Source: Apostichopus japonicus
Lineage: Eukaryota; Echinodermata; Holothuroidea; Aspidochirotida; Stichopodidae
Assembly: GCF_037975245.1 (NCBI RefSeq)
Contig: NC_092565.1
Span: 8,276,499 to 8,340,498, forward strand
Reading direction: 5' to 3'
Length of the DNA stretch: 64,000 bases
Part shown: one piece after another, positions 1 to 10,531 of the stretch
Numbering within the stretch: the stretch's first letter is position 1
Layout: every line of letters starts with the position of its first letter
Position numbers and translations under genes: made by a program
The notes under the pieces: model-generated
The model's input: the letters and a program-made list of their open reading frames with translations, nothing else
What the model was told of the DNA's origin: nothing
Databases searched by the model: none

Positions 1-313
1 AGGTTTCTTTATAGGGTATAAACTGTACTGATTGGGGTACTTATTATTTTTCAAAGGTTCCATCCAAAACAAGCGGGTGTGGCCCTTTATCTAAACTTAC
101 AACGAAACATATTTATTTATGATATTTAAGAATATGAGCATTGTCTTTTTGGAAAGAAAGTAGTGATTGATCAATCTGGTTACCCCTCTTTCTTCTCCTG
201 GGTAGTAAGCCCTTAAAAAGTTACTGTAAGATTCAGCATGCTATTGTAGCTTTCCCCAAAATCAAGTTAGTGATTTATCTTGAGAATGCTTTAATTTTTA
301 CATTTTGTTTCAG

Positions 314-1631
314 ATTATTACATTGGAGTACACTGTACTCATGGTGTGAACAGAACTGGCTATGTTATATGTAGGTAAGGTTATGAGAAGCCCTTAATGT
401 AACACGCTGTGAATGTTTGTTGTTGCTTTCCTGGATGTCATTTCAGATAGTAAGGTGAATGTTTGTATGTCTTCAGTCTTCATGTCATGGAAGTCATGTT
501 GAATATGGCGTACTCGTTTTGTTATGTTTTGTTCTTCTTTTATTGGTTGGAGTAAGAAGTGTATGTTTTACATTTATTTGAAAAGTCTATTTTGCAAAAA
601 GGGGAAGCACCAATACATTGCATAACTCTATAAAAGTTAATACCTGGGCAGATGGGGTAACATATAAATAATTATATACACGTACATATTTCTGCATAAA
701 GACTTCTTTCCTTGGACTATATTGTGATTACAATGCTTATCTTAATTTAGTCTAACTGAATAGTTGCAACAATTCATCTCCAAGAATAAATATGCAAAAT
801 TGGGATAGCTTTAAATGTATTGAAATTAAACAATTAAAAGTTGTCTGTGATGACATTTAAGTATTAAAGAAGCTAATTATTATGAGTTAGTACTAATCAT
901 TTTGTACAATGAGCTACTGACCACTGACACAGTTTCCTTCACTCTTTTCAAGAATCGCTTGATTTTGTTTCCATGGTGACAGGTACATGATTGAACAATT
1001 GAGTAAAACCACTGATGAAGCCTTGAGAGGTCAGTTCTATCTACATCAGCATTCTCCATGCATTATTAATTTCTTTTGTTTTTTATATTCTCCCATAGTA
1101 GGTCAGGTTATTTTAATAATTAATTTTAACCGACCCTAGAAGATTATCATACAAAGTAAAGTGTTTGAAGACCATATACCATGATGATGTCACAAACCAG
1201 CAGCTGGTATCCACTTCCTTGAGTGATGATAAATAGATAACATTCAATTGACCATATCTCGGGTTTGAGACAAACTATTGAGATATTAGTTTTCAACTAA
1301 CAGTGTGCAATATAGTTCTCTAAGATTACTGGTAAATTTTTTGCAGCCAAACTATCCCATTAGTTGAAGACTTTGTTTAACCTCCTTGTCAGATTGGCTA
1401 GTTTAACCGCTCTGAGAATCTTAATTCTGAAACTTGTATGTACTTCGTACTTGGAATGTGGATTCATATTATGTAAGTGCAACATATAAGAATCTTGTAA
1501 GCACATGGGTACTCTTATGAAAGGATTACGTATGAATCTTTCAGTTTTGTATCTTCAACAGCATTTAAAGCTGGTAGAGGATATCCACTGGAAAGAGAAA
1601 ATTACATTGAAGCATTGCATAAATTTGAAAA
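314..1631 (+). CDS. DUSP11: DUSP11-like RNA 5'-phosphatase, three internal exons (partial)
   Basis: Three exons at 314-374, 983-1029 and 1562-1631 join in frame across GT-AG introns (donors GTAAGG, GTCAGT, GTAAGT; all acceptors end in AG). They give about 59 residues holding the cysteine phosphatase loop HCTHGVNRTG (HCx5R), then ICRYMIE, then RGYPLERENYIEAL. The LERxNYIE stretch after the loop fits DUSP11 (PIR1) better than the mRNA capping enzyme triphosphatase, which shares the HCTHG loop. DUSP11 is a nuclear phosphatase that removes gamma and beta phosphates from 5'-triphosphate RNA, including Pol III transcripts. The N-terminal exons with the general-acid loop must lie upstream of the window. 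The last clear exon ends in phase 2. The end of the gene is uncertain (see 2072-2126). The next coding sequence on this strand is a TIA-like exon at 3396 with a matching phase. Family assignment is firm; completeness is not. Confidence 0.85.
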
Positions 1632-2071
1632 GTAAGTTCAACCTTTTGTTTTTCAGCTTTGAAGTCTTGCATGCTTTTACAGACATACATCTTTTTCCCT
1701 TGACGTTATAAATATTGCCAGAAGAAGTCGTAAGTAATTCAACAATTTTTGGGAAATTACAAGTGAATTTAACGGGGAACAGAGTTAATACAACAGTATT
1801 TGCCTCGAACATTAATTAAAGCACAGTGCATGCATCTGATCAGGCTGTTTAAGCCAAATATTTTTTTTTCTGTGATAGCTTTTTGAAATTTCCACTGTCA
1901 GTTTCTGTTCATTGTTTCCCTACACGATAAGATTTGTAAACATAATAGTAGGATTTTAGAAGGTAGATGACGGCAATCAAATCAAGTTTGGAAGTCTTTC
2001 ACAAACATAGTTGCTTACCAGATTGTAGAGATATGTGCATCATCTGATATTCTCATATTTTTCACCTGTAG

Positions 2072-2126
2072 AGAGAATTTAGGGGATGACGCTCCAACTT
2101 CAAGGCCTGGGAAGTGCCATTTCTAG
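2072..2126 (+). CDS. Possible last DUSP11 exon running into a repeat
   Basis: After a ...CACCTGTAG acceptor at 2071, the phase left by the exon ending at 1631 stays open for about 18 codons (K-ENLGDDAPTSRPGKCHF) and stops at TAG 2124-2126. From about 2096 the sequence matches the 3' half of the MITE at 15570-15826, so the last codons and the stop would come from transposon DNA. No homology supports these residues. DUSP11 proteins usually have a long basic tail. This could equally be intron. Confidence 0.25.
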
Positions 2127-2229
2127 CAATCTGGGAGTCATTTTTGGCCAAAATTTTCTTTTATGCTTTGCGCCGACGCATGGTGCCGCTACGCTTATAT
2201 ATAGTTTGCCTACAAGCTTCGCCCCTGCC

Positions 2230-2232
<3 letters not shown>
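2096..2232 (+). mobile_element. Partial MITE, relative of the 15.6-kb element
   Basis: The segment from GGCCTGGGAAGTGCC to GCCCCTGCC matches, with scattered differences, 15701-15805 of the complete MITE at 15570-15826 (shared CAATCTGGG, GCTACGCTTA and ATAGTTTGC). The outer terminal repeat is missing and is replaced by a TA microsatellite. Confidence 0.6.
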
Positions 2233-2273
<41 letters not shown>

Positions 2274-2312
2274 CTTGCATATATATATATATATATATAT
2301 ATAAATATATAA
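2225..2312. repeat. (TA)n microsatellite
   Basis: Two TA runs separated by TTCACTTGCA. They directly abut the broken end of the MITE fragment. Short ORFs here that translate to Ile-Tyr runs are not genes. Confidence 0.9.
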
Positions 2313-3395
2313 TTGAAAACGTAATGAGTTGGAAAATGTTTCCCTTGATCCCAGCAAGTTGTACCTTGACACTGTCAGAAGCACATTTAAAAGGCAAAAC
2401 CATAAACTGATAAGAAAATGAACAGGTACCAATATTACATCTGTATCTGTAGAAATCTGACATAAAAAGTGTTTGGAGTTTTTGTTTTGTGTTAACTCCT
2501 TAGGTCATGATACCAAGAGCAAAGAAAAATTGATCAAACAAGAATGGGGGGGGGAATATAAATTAGAAACAATGAGAATGGATCCCATGGTAACAAGAAG
2601 GAAAACACTGTGTTTCCTTTCCCCAAAGAAGCCGTTAATTAAGCTTTTCTTTGCCTATCTTTTGATTTGAAAATGGGGAGGTTCACGAGTTTACTTTTTT
2701 TTTCCTGCTTCAACTAAATTATGACAGTCTATGTATGACAAGAGGCCAGAAGCATTTTTGTTGAATTGTCAGTGCCATAGCTTTCAGTGATTTCACTGTT
2801 GTTGATAATGAACATCTACACAGTAACACTAGTAACTGGTGTCAAACTACAAGTTCAATTGTCATCATGTAATGAGTTATTCTACCTTTTAGCAAAGGTG
2901 GAGGAGAGTAGATATGAAAAATGATCAAATGTATGACCTGCACCATTGTGCTGGATTGAAGGGTCAAACCTTCATCATACATGTGCACAAAACGGTGATA
3001 TTGCTGTGTTGTAATGAAATGTTGTGAAAAGTTGCTATGTAGGAGTCAAAGAAAAATTATATTTTAAGAGTGATTGCTCTGGATTGTAAACTATAAACTA
3101 TGAAGCAACAGTTAACAAGTAGCATTACAATGAGTGTGTTTGCTAAAGTTTGAGGAGTATATGTTGGTCACTCAGCCTCTCTAGTCTAGTATGGAACTAA
3201 AAAATTGTACATTCTGGAAGGGGGATGTTCATCCCAACCTTGGTATGTTGAAAGATGATGACTTTTCCTATAATATCTTGAGGATATCATTTCAGCTGTG
3301 ATGCTTATTTAAACTGAGTTGGATGTGGTCACAGTTTCAGATATGTTGCTAAATAATTCTTGTCACAATGATTTGTTGTTGTTTTGGTTTTGCAG
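2313..3395. other. Non-coding stretch with no recognisable exon
   Basis: I searched this stretch for RRM1 or the first half of RRM2 (RNP2 motif, VGDL-like) of the TIA-like gene and for more DUSP11 sequence, and saw neither. It is AT-rich and has stops in all frames at short intervals. Confidence 0.6.
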
Positions 3396-3471
3396 GGATG
3401 CTTGTGTTGTGAAGGACAGGAACACTGGACACTCCAAAGGATATGGATTTGTTGAGTTTGCCAGAGAATCA
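3396..3471 (+). CDS. TIA1: TIA-1/TIAR-like protein, RRM2 middle exon
   Basis: A TTTTGCAG acceptor at 3395 and a GTAAGT donor at 3472 bound 76 bases. The first base completes a codon; the rest reads DACVVKDRNTGHSKGYGFVEFARES. This is the beta2-beta3 part of RRM2 of TIA-1/TIAR (human: [21 protein letters not shown]), including the RNP1 octamer KGYGFVEF with its RNA-stacking aromatics. It ends in phase 0 and joins exons at 5650 or 10532. Exons for RRM1 and the start of RRM2 are not seen between here and the DUSP11 exons. They may lie upstream of the window (with DUSP11 nested), be lost, or be absent from the assembly. Confidence 0.88.
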
Positions 3472-3689
3472 GTAAGTTATTGTACAGAGCCATTTAGTTT
3501 TATAAGCACTTTCAGTTTGGCTCAAATTATCACGTTCAATTTGACACTTTTACTTATTCTTTGAAACTTCAAAAACCTGAAAGATTCAATTTTAAAAAAA
3601 AGTTAAAAGAAAAGTGATAGCATTAAAATTCCCGAGATACTGAAGGCTGAAAACCTTGCAAACCTTTCAGTGCACAAAGGTAAGATGTG

Positions 3690-4860
3690 AGGAGGAATCT
3701 GTTGACTGTTTGGTTTATTCTTTGTCAGAGGAAACTGAAATCTATGTAATGGTAGGAGATGTTATGTAGAGGTCATGTGAGGTCATGTGAGTTCAAAGAC
3801 TGACAACCTTGTAAACTCAATCACTTTAAGAGCAATTTTGGATAATTGTGGATCCATCTTTGTGATTCAAGAACTGTATGGTTTTCTGTAGAGGTATCTT
3901 GATGTTACCAGAAGACGATGTTTAAAAATCTTGTAAACTTGATAACTTAAACAGCACTGTTTGGATGAATTTCATGCTTGGAATATAGATACACCTTAGT
4001 AAGCACCTGAACACCATTTTGTTCGTAGAGATCAAAGGTCACAAGATGTCACAGTCTGAAAATGTGTAAACTTGATAACTTCAAAAGGCAATACTTGAAT
4101 GAGGTTGATACTCAGCATGTTGATTAACCTTAGTGACTAACAAGTCCTATTGTTTTGTAGAGCTCAAATGTCATTTTGGGGTCAAAGTTTGAAAATCTAG
4201 TAAACTCAGTAACTTCAAAATTAATGCTTTGATGTAATGCATATCAGCATGGGGATCCATAATTATTCCGTACAAGAACCTGTTTTTGTTTTTTTAGAGG
4301 ACCAAGGTCAGTTGAGGTCAGTTACTTAAAAAACAAAGCTTGTATATAATTCATCTGGCTTTGTGGATTCTGCTTAATGAGTAAAAGAACCCTGTTGTTT
4401 GCTGTAGAGGTCAAAGATCACTTGAGAAAATCTGATGGCAAAGTCTAGAAATGTTGTAAATATGATAACTCTAAAAGTAAGTCTTGGGTATGATGTATAT
4501 CGGGTATGTGGATCCACTTTGTTGAATGCAGGAATCCTATAGTTGAGTTTGGAAGTCAAAGGTCATGCAATGTCTAGAGGGCTCTGTAAACTTGATGACT
4601 TGGTCAATTTATTAGGAAAGCTTCTAAAGCTAAGCTTTATACTTAGTAGGTGGATTCACCTTATTGTTTTTTAGACTCTTGCTGGTTTAAGTCTATGAGG
4701 AGGGTAGTTGCAAAAGGTAAGTTTCACTACACAACATGCTTGATATGTGGGTCTACCTCATTGTTTGTTGTGGCCAAAGGTAATTTGAAGTTGACAGAGG
4801 TTGAAGTTTGAAGCCTTGTAAAAGTTTTACTTGGAAAGGTGAACCTTGATTGAATATCTC
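3690..4860 (+). repeat. Degenerate ~130-bp tandem repeat with AGGTCA-like half-sites
   Basis: About eight diverged units share the order: GTAGAGGTCAAAGGTCA-like, then TGAAAATCTTGTAAACT, then GATAACTTCAAAA, then a TGGATCCA-like box. Examples of the AGGTCA-like box are near 4028, 4160, 4300, 4408, 4553 and 4770. The repeat lies wholly in the intron between exons 3396-3471 and 5650-5752. Confidence 0.65.
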
Positions 4861-5649
4861 TTTTTTACATATTAGGTACAACAGCCTTGGTGATTACAGT
4901 TTACTTTGAATGTTCTTATGTATATGAGGCAAGGATTCACTAAGTCTACTGACTTTCTTGCTTCTCAAGGGAATTATTGGCCTTGAAGTCTGAGCATCTT
5001 TGACATCCTTTAAGAGGTACCTTAAGAGCACTTGACTTGAAACCAATAATAAATGAGGACACATATATGACTTGTAAATGTTAATTGTAACTTACATATT
5101 ATCTTAGCTAAAAGTCAAACATCTCATAACTGTAAGATAAGGCAAACCCTAAAAAAGCATTCAACAGTAATTCAGACGTAAGTGAAATTGGCATATTAGC
5201 TCATTGGCGGAGGTCAAACTTGTTAATTGTGGTCTTGAAAATCTCAAAGTTTTGAGGCTTGACTTCCTCATCTGAATACCTGAAAGTGGTTCCCTGCTTG
5301 ATGCTATAATGGCTGTCAGGAGGGTTTGGAACCCAAGCCTCTTTGCTTGCACACTTGGTTGTCCAATTTGCGGGATATCAACAGCATATAAGCAAACATG
5401 TATGCAGGAAGTTCAGCAAGGTTTTCCAAGCTCGATCACAAGTAAGTTCTACAAAGAAGAGGAGTTAATGCTGAGGAAGGAACATCATGATTTTATGAAC
5501 TAAGGAGCAGTGACACAACATATTTGTCTGAATTAATGTGCATTTTAGGAACATATACCACGGGTCAGTTTATCAAGTGATCAATATTTGTTATGAACCT
5601 ACTTATAATACATCTTAACATTCTAAATCCTTTGCGTTGCCTTTCGCAG

Positions 5650-8600
5650 GATGCTGAAAATGCTATGAAGCAGATGAGTGGTGCAGTTCGGGGTGGAAAA
5701 CCTATTCGTACTAACTGGGCTTCTCGCAAGCTAAACCAGTCTAAGGGAGAAGGTGAGCAGACTGTCGTCGTTAAATTGTCACAGATGCATCATTTAATCT
5801 TAACATTAGACACTAGAATGAATAGTTCTGGGCTGTATGAGAGTCCACAGCCCAGTGTTAGGCAGAAGTAAGCCTGGTCTGTCAATGCAACTGTTACTCT
5901 CCCAACCCAATGGTTCTAAGCAAACTGGATAATATCACAACTCCTCTTTCCTTGAATATTGGTAGTGGTTCAAGGGTAAAGGGCTGGCCTACAATTGCTC
6001 TCACCAAATTGCCATCGGCATTAGCCAACAGTATACTGTTCCAAGGCTATTGTTGCAAACATTTCTCATGGGAGTAAATTATGTGTTCACCAGTTGGACG
6101 GAATATACTGTGACAATGAAAGAAATTTCTGAAATACACGATGGCATTCAACAATTAAAAGGTTTTGATAAATGTGTACATAATGTCCACACACTTTAAC
6201 TGGACTTTCTGTTATGGTATTGGAGTACTTACATTACAACAAAGTTACGGTGAAAAAACATAAAAAAAGTTTCTTCTTAATTTGAAATACAAAGTTACTC
6301 TCAAATTTATCACGCACAGCTGCATATGTACAAGCAATACAAAATAATTCCTTACCAAATTTTGTCACATTGGCAAATTAGTTTGTGAATATTAAGAAAA
6401 TCAGTTTTGGCATTAAACCAGTTTCTGAATTCAGTACTGTCAAGTTCTCATTTCAGCCCAACTGAACGGCCTTAGTCAACTATTATTTTGACATTGAAGA
6501 TGTGTGCTGACTGTTAGAAACATGAATTCGTTCAGTTATGTGTTATTATTGGTTTTATATCATTTTTGTCCACAGCTAAAGAATATAAAAGTGTGTTTGA
6601 CAAGACCAGTGAAGCAAACACCACAGTTTACATCGGCAATACCCCAGACAGTTTCAGTGGTAATTCTTTCTGCTTTTTTTAATCCAAACCTTATGAGAAG
6701 ATCTTACTAGACGATTCTTGAAAGTTGTCTTTTAAGTATTATAAAGTCTCAAAAAGTGGAGCCCAGTGAAGTGTAAAAGTCCAGTGTTCCACCACATTTT
6801 TTGATGTTTTAAATTCAGAAGAAACTGTCTTCTTGTAAATGATGGTCAAAGCTTATTAGCCTCATTATGCATTTTGTTATGAACACAAATAAGCGGATCC
6901 ATAACTCTATAATCGCTTTTGGTACTTTTTGTAGAATACAGAATCACAAAGTCATGATGATGTACTATTTTGGCAAAACCTTTGGACGTTTTGGCAGAGA
7001 TTGAGCTACTTAAAAATTCACATCAAAACATTGATGTCCCATCAAACATTTATTGGATTTGTGCACAAGCAGATGTTTGGACCTCCATACATTAAACACC
7101 TAGTGCAAACCCATTTGGCAATTTTGCAACAGTGCAGAACAATTTTGGCTTGACTCTAATAGTATATTCGGTAGTGTTTGTACAGGGTATCCGAGTACCC
7201 GCCCGACGTGATACTACCAGGTTCCTAATTTATTACCCCGAATCCTACGCAAAGTGTGATTTTTTTTTTTCAATTTGGAAAGCGATGGTTAGGCAAGATT
7301 TTCCCATTGACTTAGTGTGGTGTTAGGCTACCATGTGGTCAAAGATAACAGCAATAACGAAAATATTCCATGGATATTTTATAACTGCGTCTCAATTTCA
7401 GCTAATGAACAGATGGTTAGGCTAAGTTACGTCATTGAATTAGTGTGGTGTAAGGCAACCATGTGGTCGAAGATAACAGCATTAAAGAAAGTTCCATGGA
7501 TATCTTATAACTGCGTCACAATTTCAGCGAATAAGTAGATGGTTAGGCTAGATTTCCACATTGTCTTAGTGTGTTGTTAAGCAACAATGTGGAAGAAATT
7601 GATGGAATTCTCACAATCATTAATTATTTTAATTGTTTATTTCGTAGAAAGCAAGACTGACAAGGAATTTTACCAGATATTACTTATGGATTATAGATGG
7701 GATGACTAAAACATAGTAATCGCAAGTGGCTTTTTACTAAACATTTATTCCAAATGCGATCAAATTGCGCGAATCAAGCAATCTCGCGGCTAATGCGAAC
7801 CCTGGGCCTGCATAACAGATAGTAGTTGTAAAAACTGTTTAAGAGCTACTGTAATTTTGGATATTTATATGGTGAGATCAATAGACGTGGAGAGCAAGCA
7901 TAAGCAGCGACGGCAGTGCGATGTTAGTAGTAATGTTAATTATAGGAAGTTATTAACAAGTTAATGAAAGAAACAAAAACAAATAGAAATTATTGAGGAA
8001 GGTTTTATACCTTATCTTACACATACGTAGTTGAACATGAAAACATTGTCAGTGGAGAATATAATTCATTTATTATAGCATTTAATATGTTATTTCTTGA
8101 AAATCGCGATACAGAGGGTAAACAATTATTTTCGGGTACCCAGGTATCCGACGGGCAATGGCTATCGAGTACCCGGTTCTCGATTTTTGGACCCGTGTGA
8201 ACACTAATATTTGGCAAACGAGGTACATTGTGATGATTTTATGGACCATGGAGATTGATGCATAATGAGGCTTTAACAGTTCTTTGTCCATGATTTAAAC
8301 TTGTTATCACTTTTGTGACATCATTGTGACACCAAAGAAGGACTATATTATAGAAATTGTTGTTAACCCTATTTTTCACTTCTTTGTTTCTACAGAGACT
8401 GAAGTTCGAAATATGTTTGATACTTTTGGGCAGATTTTGGAAGTTAGAGTTTATCCTGACAGAAACTATGCATTTGTCAAGTAAGTATCAGGGACCTTGA
8501 ATATTGAAAGCCTTCAACACCTTGCCAAGGCATACAACTTTATGGTAGCAGATATTTCTAACTCAACATACTTTACATCTAATTATCAGGATAAGAGGTC

Positions 8601-9694
8601 ATAGCTCAAACCAAAGTTTTTTTGTAAATATGTCAGTGAATTAGAAAGTGGACTACGGGCATGTAACTGAACGAGAGAATTAGTGGAGAAGTGAACTTCA
8701 AACATATTACTGTGTGAGTGAATTATTGGAGAAGTGGACTTCAGTCATATAAATATGTGACTGAATTATTGGTGTAGTGGACTTCAAACATGCAACTCAC
8801 TGTGTGAGTGAATTAGTGGTGAAGTTGACTGTAATCATAAAACTGTGTGAGTGAATTAGTGGGGGAAGTGGACTACGTACATATAACAGTATGAGTGAAC
8901 TAGGGACATATAACTGTGTGAGTGAACTAAAGACATAACTGTGTGAGTGAATTAGTGTTGAAGTTGACTTCAGTCATATAAATATGTGTGTGAATTAGTG
9001 GAAAAGTGTACTGCAAACATATAACTGTGTGAGTGAATTAGTGGGGAAGTGGACTTCAGTCATATAAATATGTGACTGAATTAGTGGGGAAGTTGACTTC
9101 AAACATAACTGTGTGAGTGAATTAGTGGGGAAGTTGATCGCAATCATAAAACTATTTGAGTTAATTAGTGGGTAAGTGGACTACGTACATGTGTGAGTGA
9201 ATTAGTGGGTAAGTGGACTACGTACATGTGTGAGTGAACTAGGGACATATAACTGTGTGAGTGGACTATAGACATATAACTGTGTGAGTGAATTAGTGGA
9301 GAAGTAGACTACAATCATAAAACTATTTGAGTTAATTAGTGGGGAGGTGGACTATGGACATATTACTGTGAGAGTGAACTAGGGACATATAACTGTGCGA
9401 GGGGACTATAGACATATTACTGTGTGAGTGAATTAGTGGGTAAGTGGACTTAAAGCATACAACTATGTCAGTGAATTAGTAGTGAAGTGGACTATGGACA
9501 TTTAACTGTGTGAGTGAACTACATACATATATGTTGGATCCTCCGTAGCATTGTTTCATCTACCATTATTTGTTAATCTCTTCAGGTACAGTGATCATGA
9601 TCAAGCTGCCCAAGCTATTGTTGGTTGTCATGGCCAGACAGTGCAGGACAGGCCCATAAGGTGCGACTGGGGTAAAGAGGACAATCAGCCAAAG
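5650..9694 (+). CDS. TIA1: TIA-like exons A-D, first set (RRM2 end, linker, RRM3)
   Basis: Exon A 5650-5752 (DAENAMKQMSGAVRGGKPIR...) is alpha2-beta4 of RRM2 plus the basic linker NWASRKLNQSKGEG. Exon B 6576-6659 ends with RNP2 of RRM3 (TVYIGN). Exon C 8396-8480 (ETEVRNMFDTFGQILEVRVY...) carries the start of RNP1, RNYAFVK. Exon D 9586-9694 (YSDHDQAAQAIVGCHG...) ends RRM3 with CDWGKED. Lengths are 103, 84, 85 and 109 nt; the set starts and ends in phase 0. TIA-1/TIAR proteins bind U-rich RNA, promote use of weak 5' splice sites via U1, and form stress granules; RRM2 is the main U-rich binder and RRM3 helps. All splice sites are intact (donors GTGAGC, GTAATT, GTAAGT, GTTAGT). No stop or frameshift is present. 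Confidence 0.93.
7172..8206. mobile_element. hAT-like non-autonomous DNA transposon in the B-C intron, copy 1
   Basis: The left end TAGTGTTTGTACAGGGT and the reverse complement of the right end, TAGTGTTCACACGGGT, are imperfect terminal inverted repeats. They are flanked by an 8-bp direct repeat with one mismatch, ATATTCGG (7164-7171) and ATATTTGG (8207-8214). Eight-bp duplications and these termini fit hAT elements. The subterminal parts also hold GGTACCCG/CGAGTACCC palindromic motifs. No transposase ORF is present. Confidence 0.8.
8625..9530 (+). repeat. ~43-bp intronic minisatellite with GTGAGT motifs, copy 1
   Basis: About 20 imperfect units of the form CTGTGTGAGTGAATTAGTGG + GGAAGTGGACTTCAGTCATA, some shortened to about 26 bp. 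It lies in the intron between RRM3 exons C and D. Most units contain GTGAGT, a match to the 5' splice-site consensus. Confidence 0.88.
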
Positions 9695-10531
9695 GTTAGT
9701 AGCACTGCTTCAAACAAGAAAATCATATTTTAAGTAACAATCTGAATAGGGTTGCACAGATGTTGTTAGTACTATATTTAAATTTCAATATCAGTAGATA
9801 CCGATCTGATACAGATGACAATATTTATAAGACGTATAACCTAAATGTTAGGCCATATCTGTGAACCGCTCTGTATACAGGAGTATGACTTGCACAAACG
9901 ATGGAGGTACCTTATGAGCGTTTGACTTGAAACCAATAATAAATGAGGACACATATATGACTTGTAAATGTTAATTGTAACTTTCATATTGTCTTAGCTA
10001 AAAGCTAAACATCTCATAACTGTTAGATAAGGCAAACCCTAAAAAAGCATTCAACAGTAATTCAGACGTAAGTGAAATTGGCATATTAGCTCATTGGCGG
10101 AGGTAAAACTTGTTAATTGTGGTCTTGAAAATCTCAAAGTTTTGAGGCTTGACTTCCTCATCTGAACACCTAAAAGTGGTTCCACTGCTTGATGCTATAA
10201 TGGCTGTCAGGAGGGATTTTAACCCACGCCTCTTTGCTTGCACACTTGGTTGTCCAATTTGCGGGATATCAACAGCATATAAGCAAACATGTATGCAGGA
10301 AGTTCAGCAAGGTTTTCCAAGCTCGATCACAAGTAAGTTCTACAAAGAAGAGGAAGGAACATCATGAGTTGTGTTTATGAACTAAGGAGCAGTGACACAA
10401 CATATTTGTCTGAATTAATGTGCATTTTAGGAACATATACCACGGGTCAGTTTATCAAGTGATCAATATGTCTTATGAACCTACTTATAATACATATTAA
10501 CATTCTAAATCCTTTGCGTTGCCTTTTGCAG

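Larger units (their letters stand above)
5014..9903 (+). repeat. Tandem segmental duplication, copy 1 (four TIA exons)
   Basis: This ~4.89-kb block begins at GAGGTACCTTA and ends at CTTGCACAAACGA. It is directly followed by a second copy starting at the same GAGGTACCTTA (9904). The copies are collinear over exons and introns and mostly a few per cent different. Most of the length difference comes from the intronic minisatellite (about 900 bp here, about 350 bp in copy 2). Assembly of two haplotypes in tandem is an alternative explanation. Confidence 0.92.

Noticed and set aside
1505-1711. 68-codon plus ORF as an independent small gene
   Set aside because: It overlaps the DUSP11 exon at 1562-1631 in another frame and is a shadow.
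5309-5503. 64-codon ORF present in both duplicated blocks (also near 10149-10367)
   Set aside because: It lies in an intron, differs in length between copies through a frame change, and has no family features.
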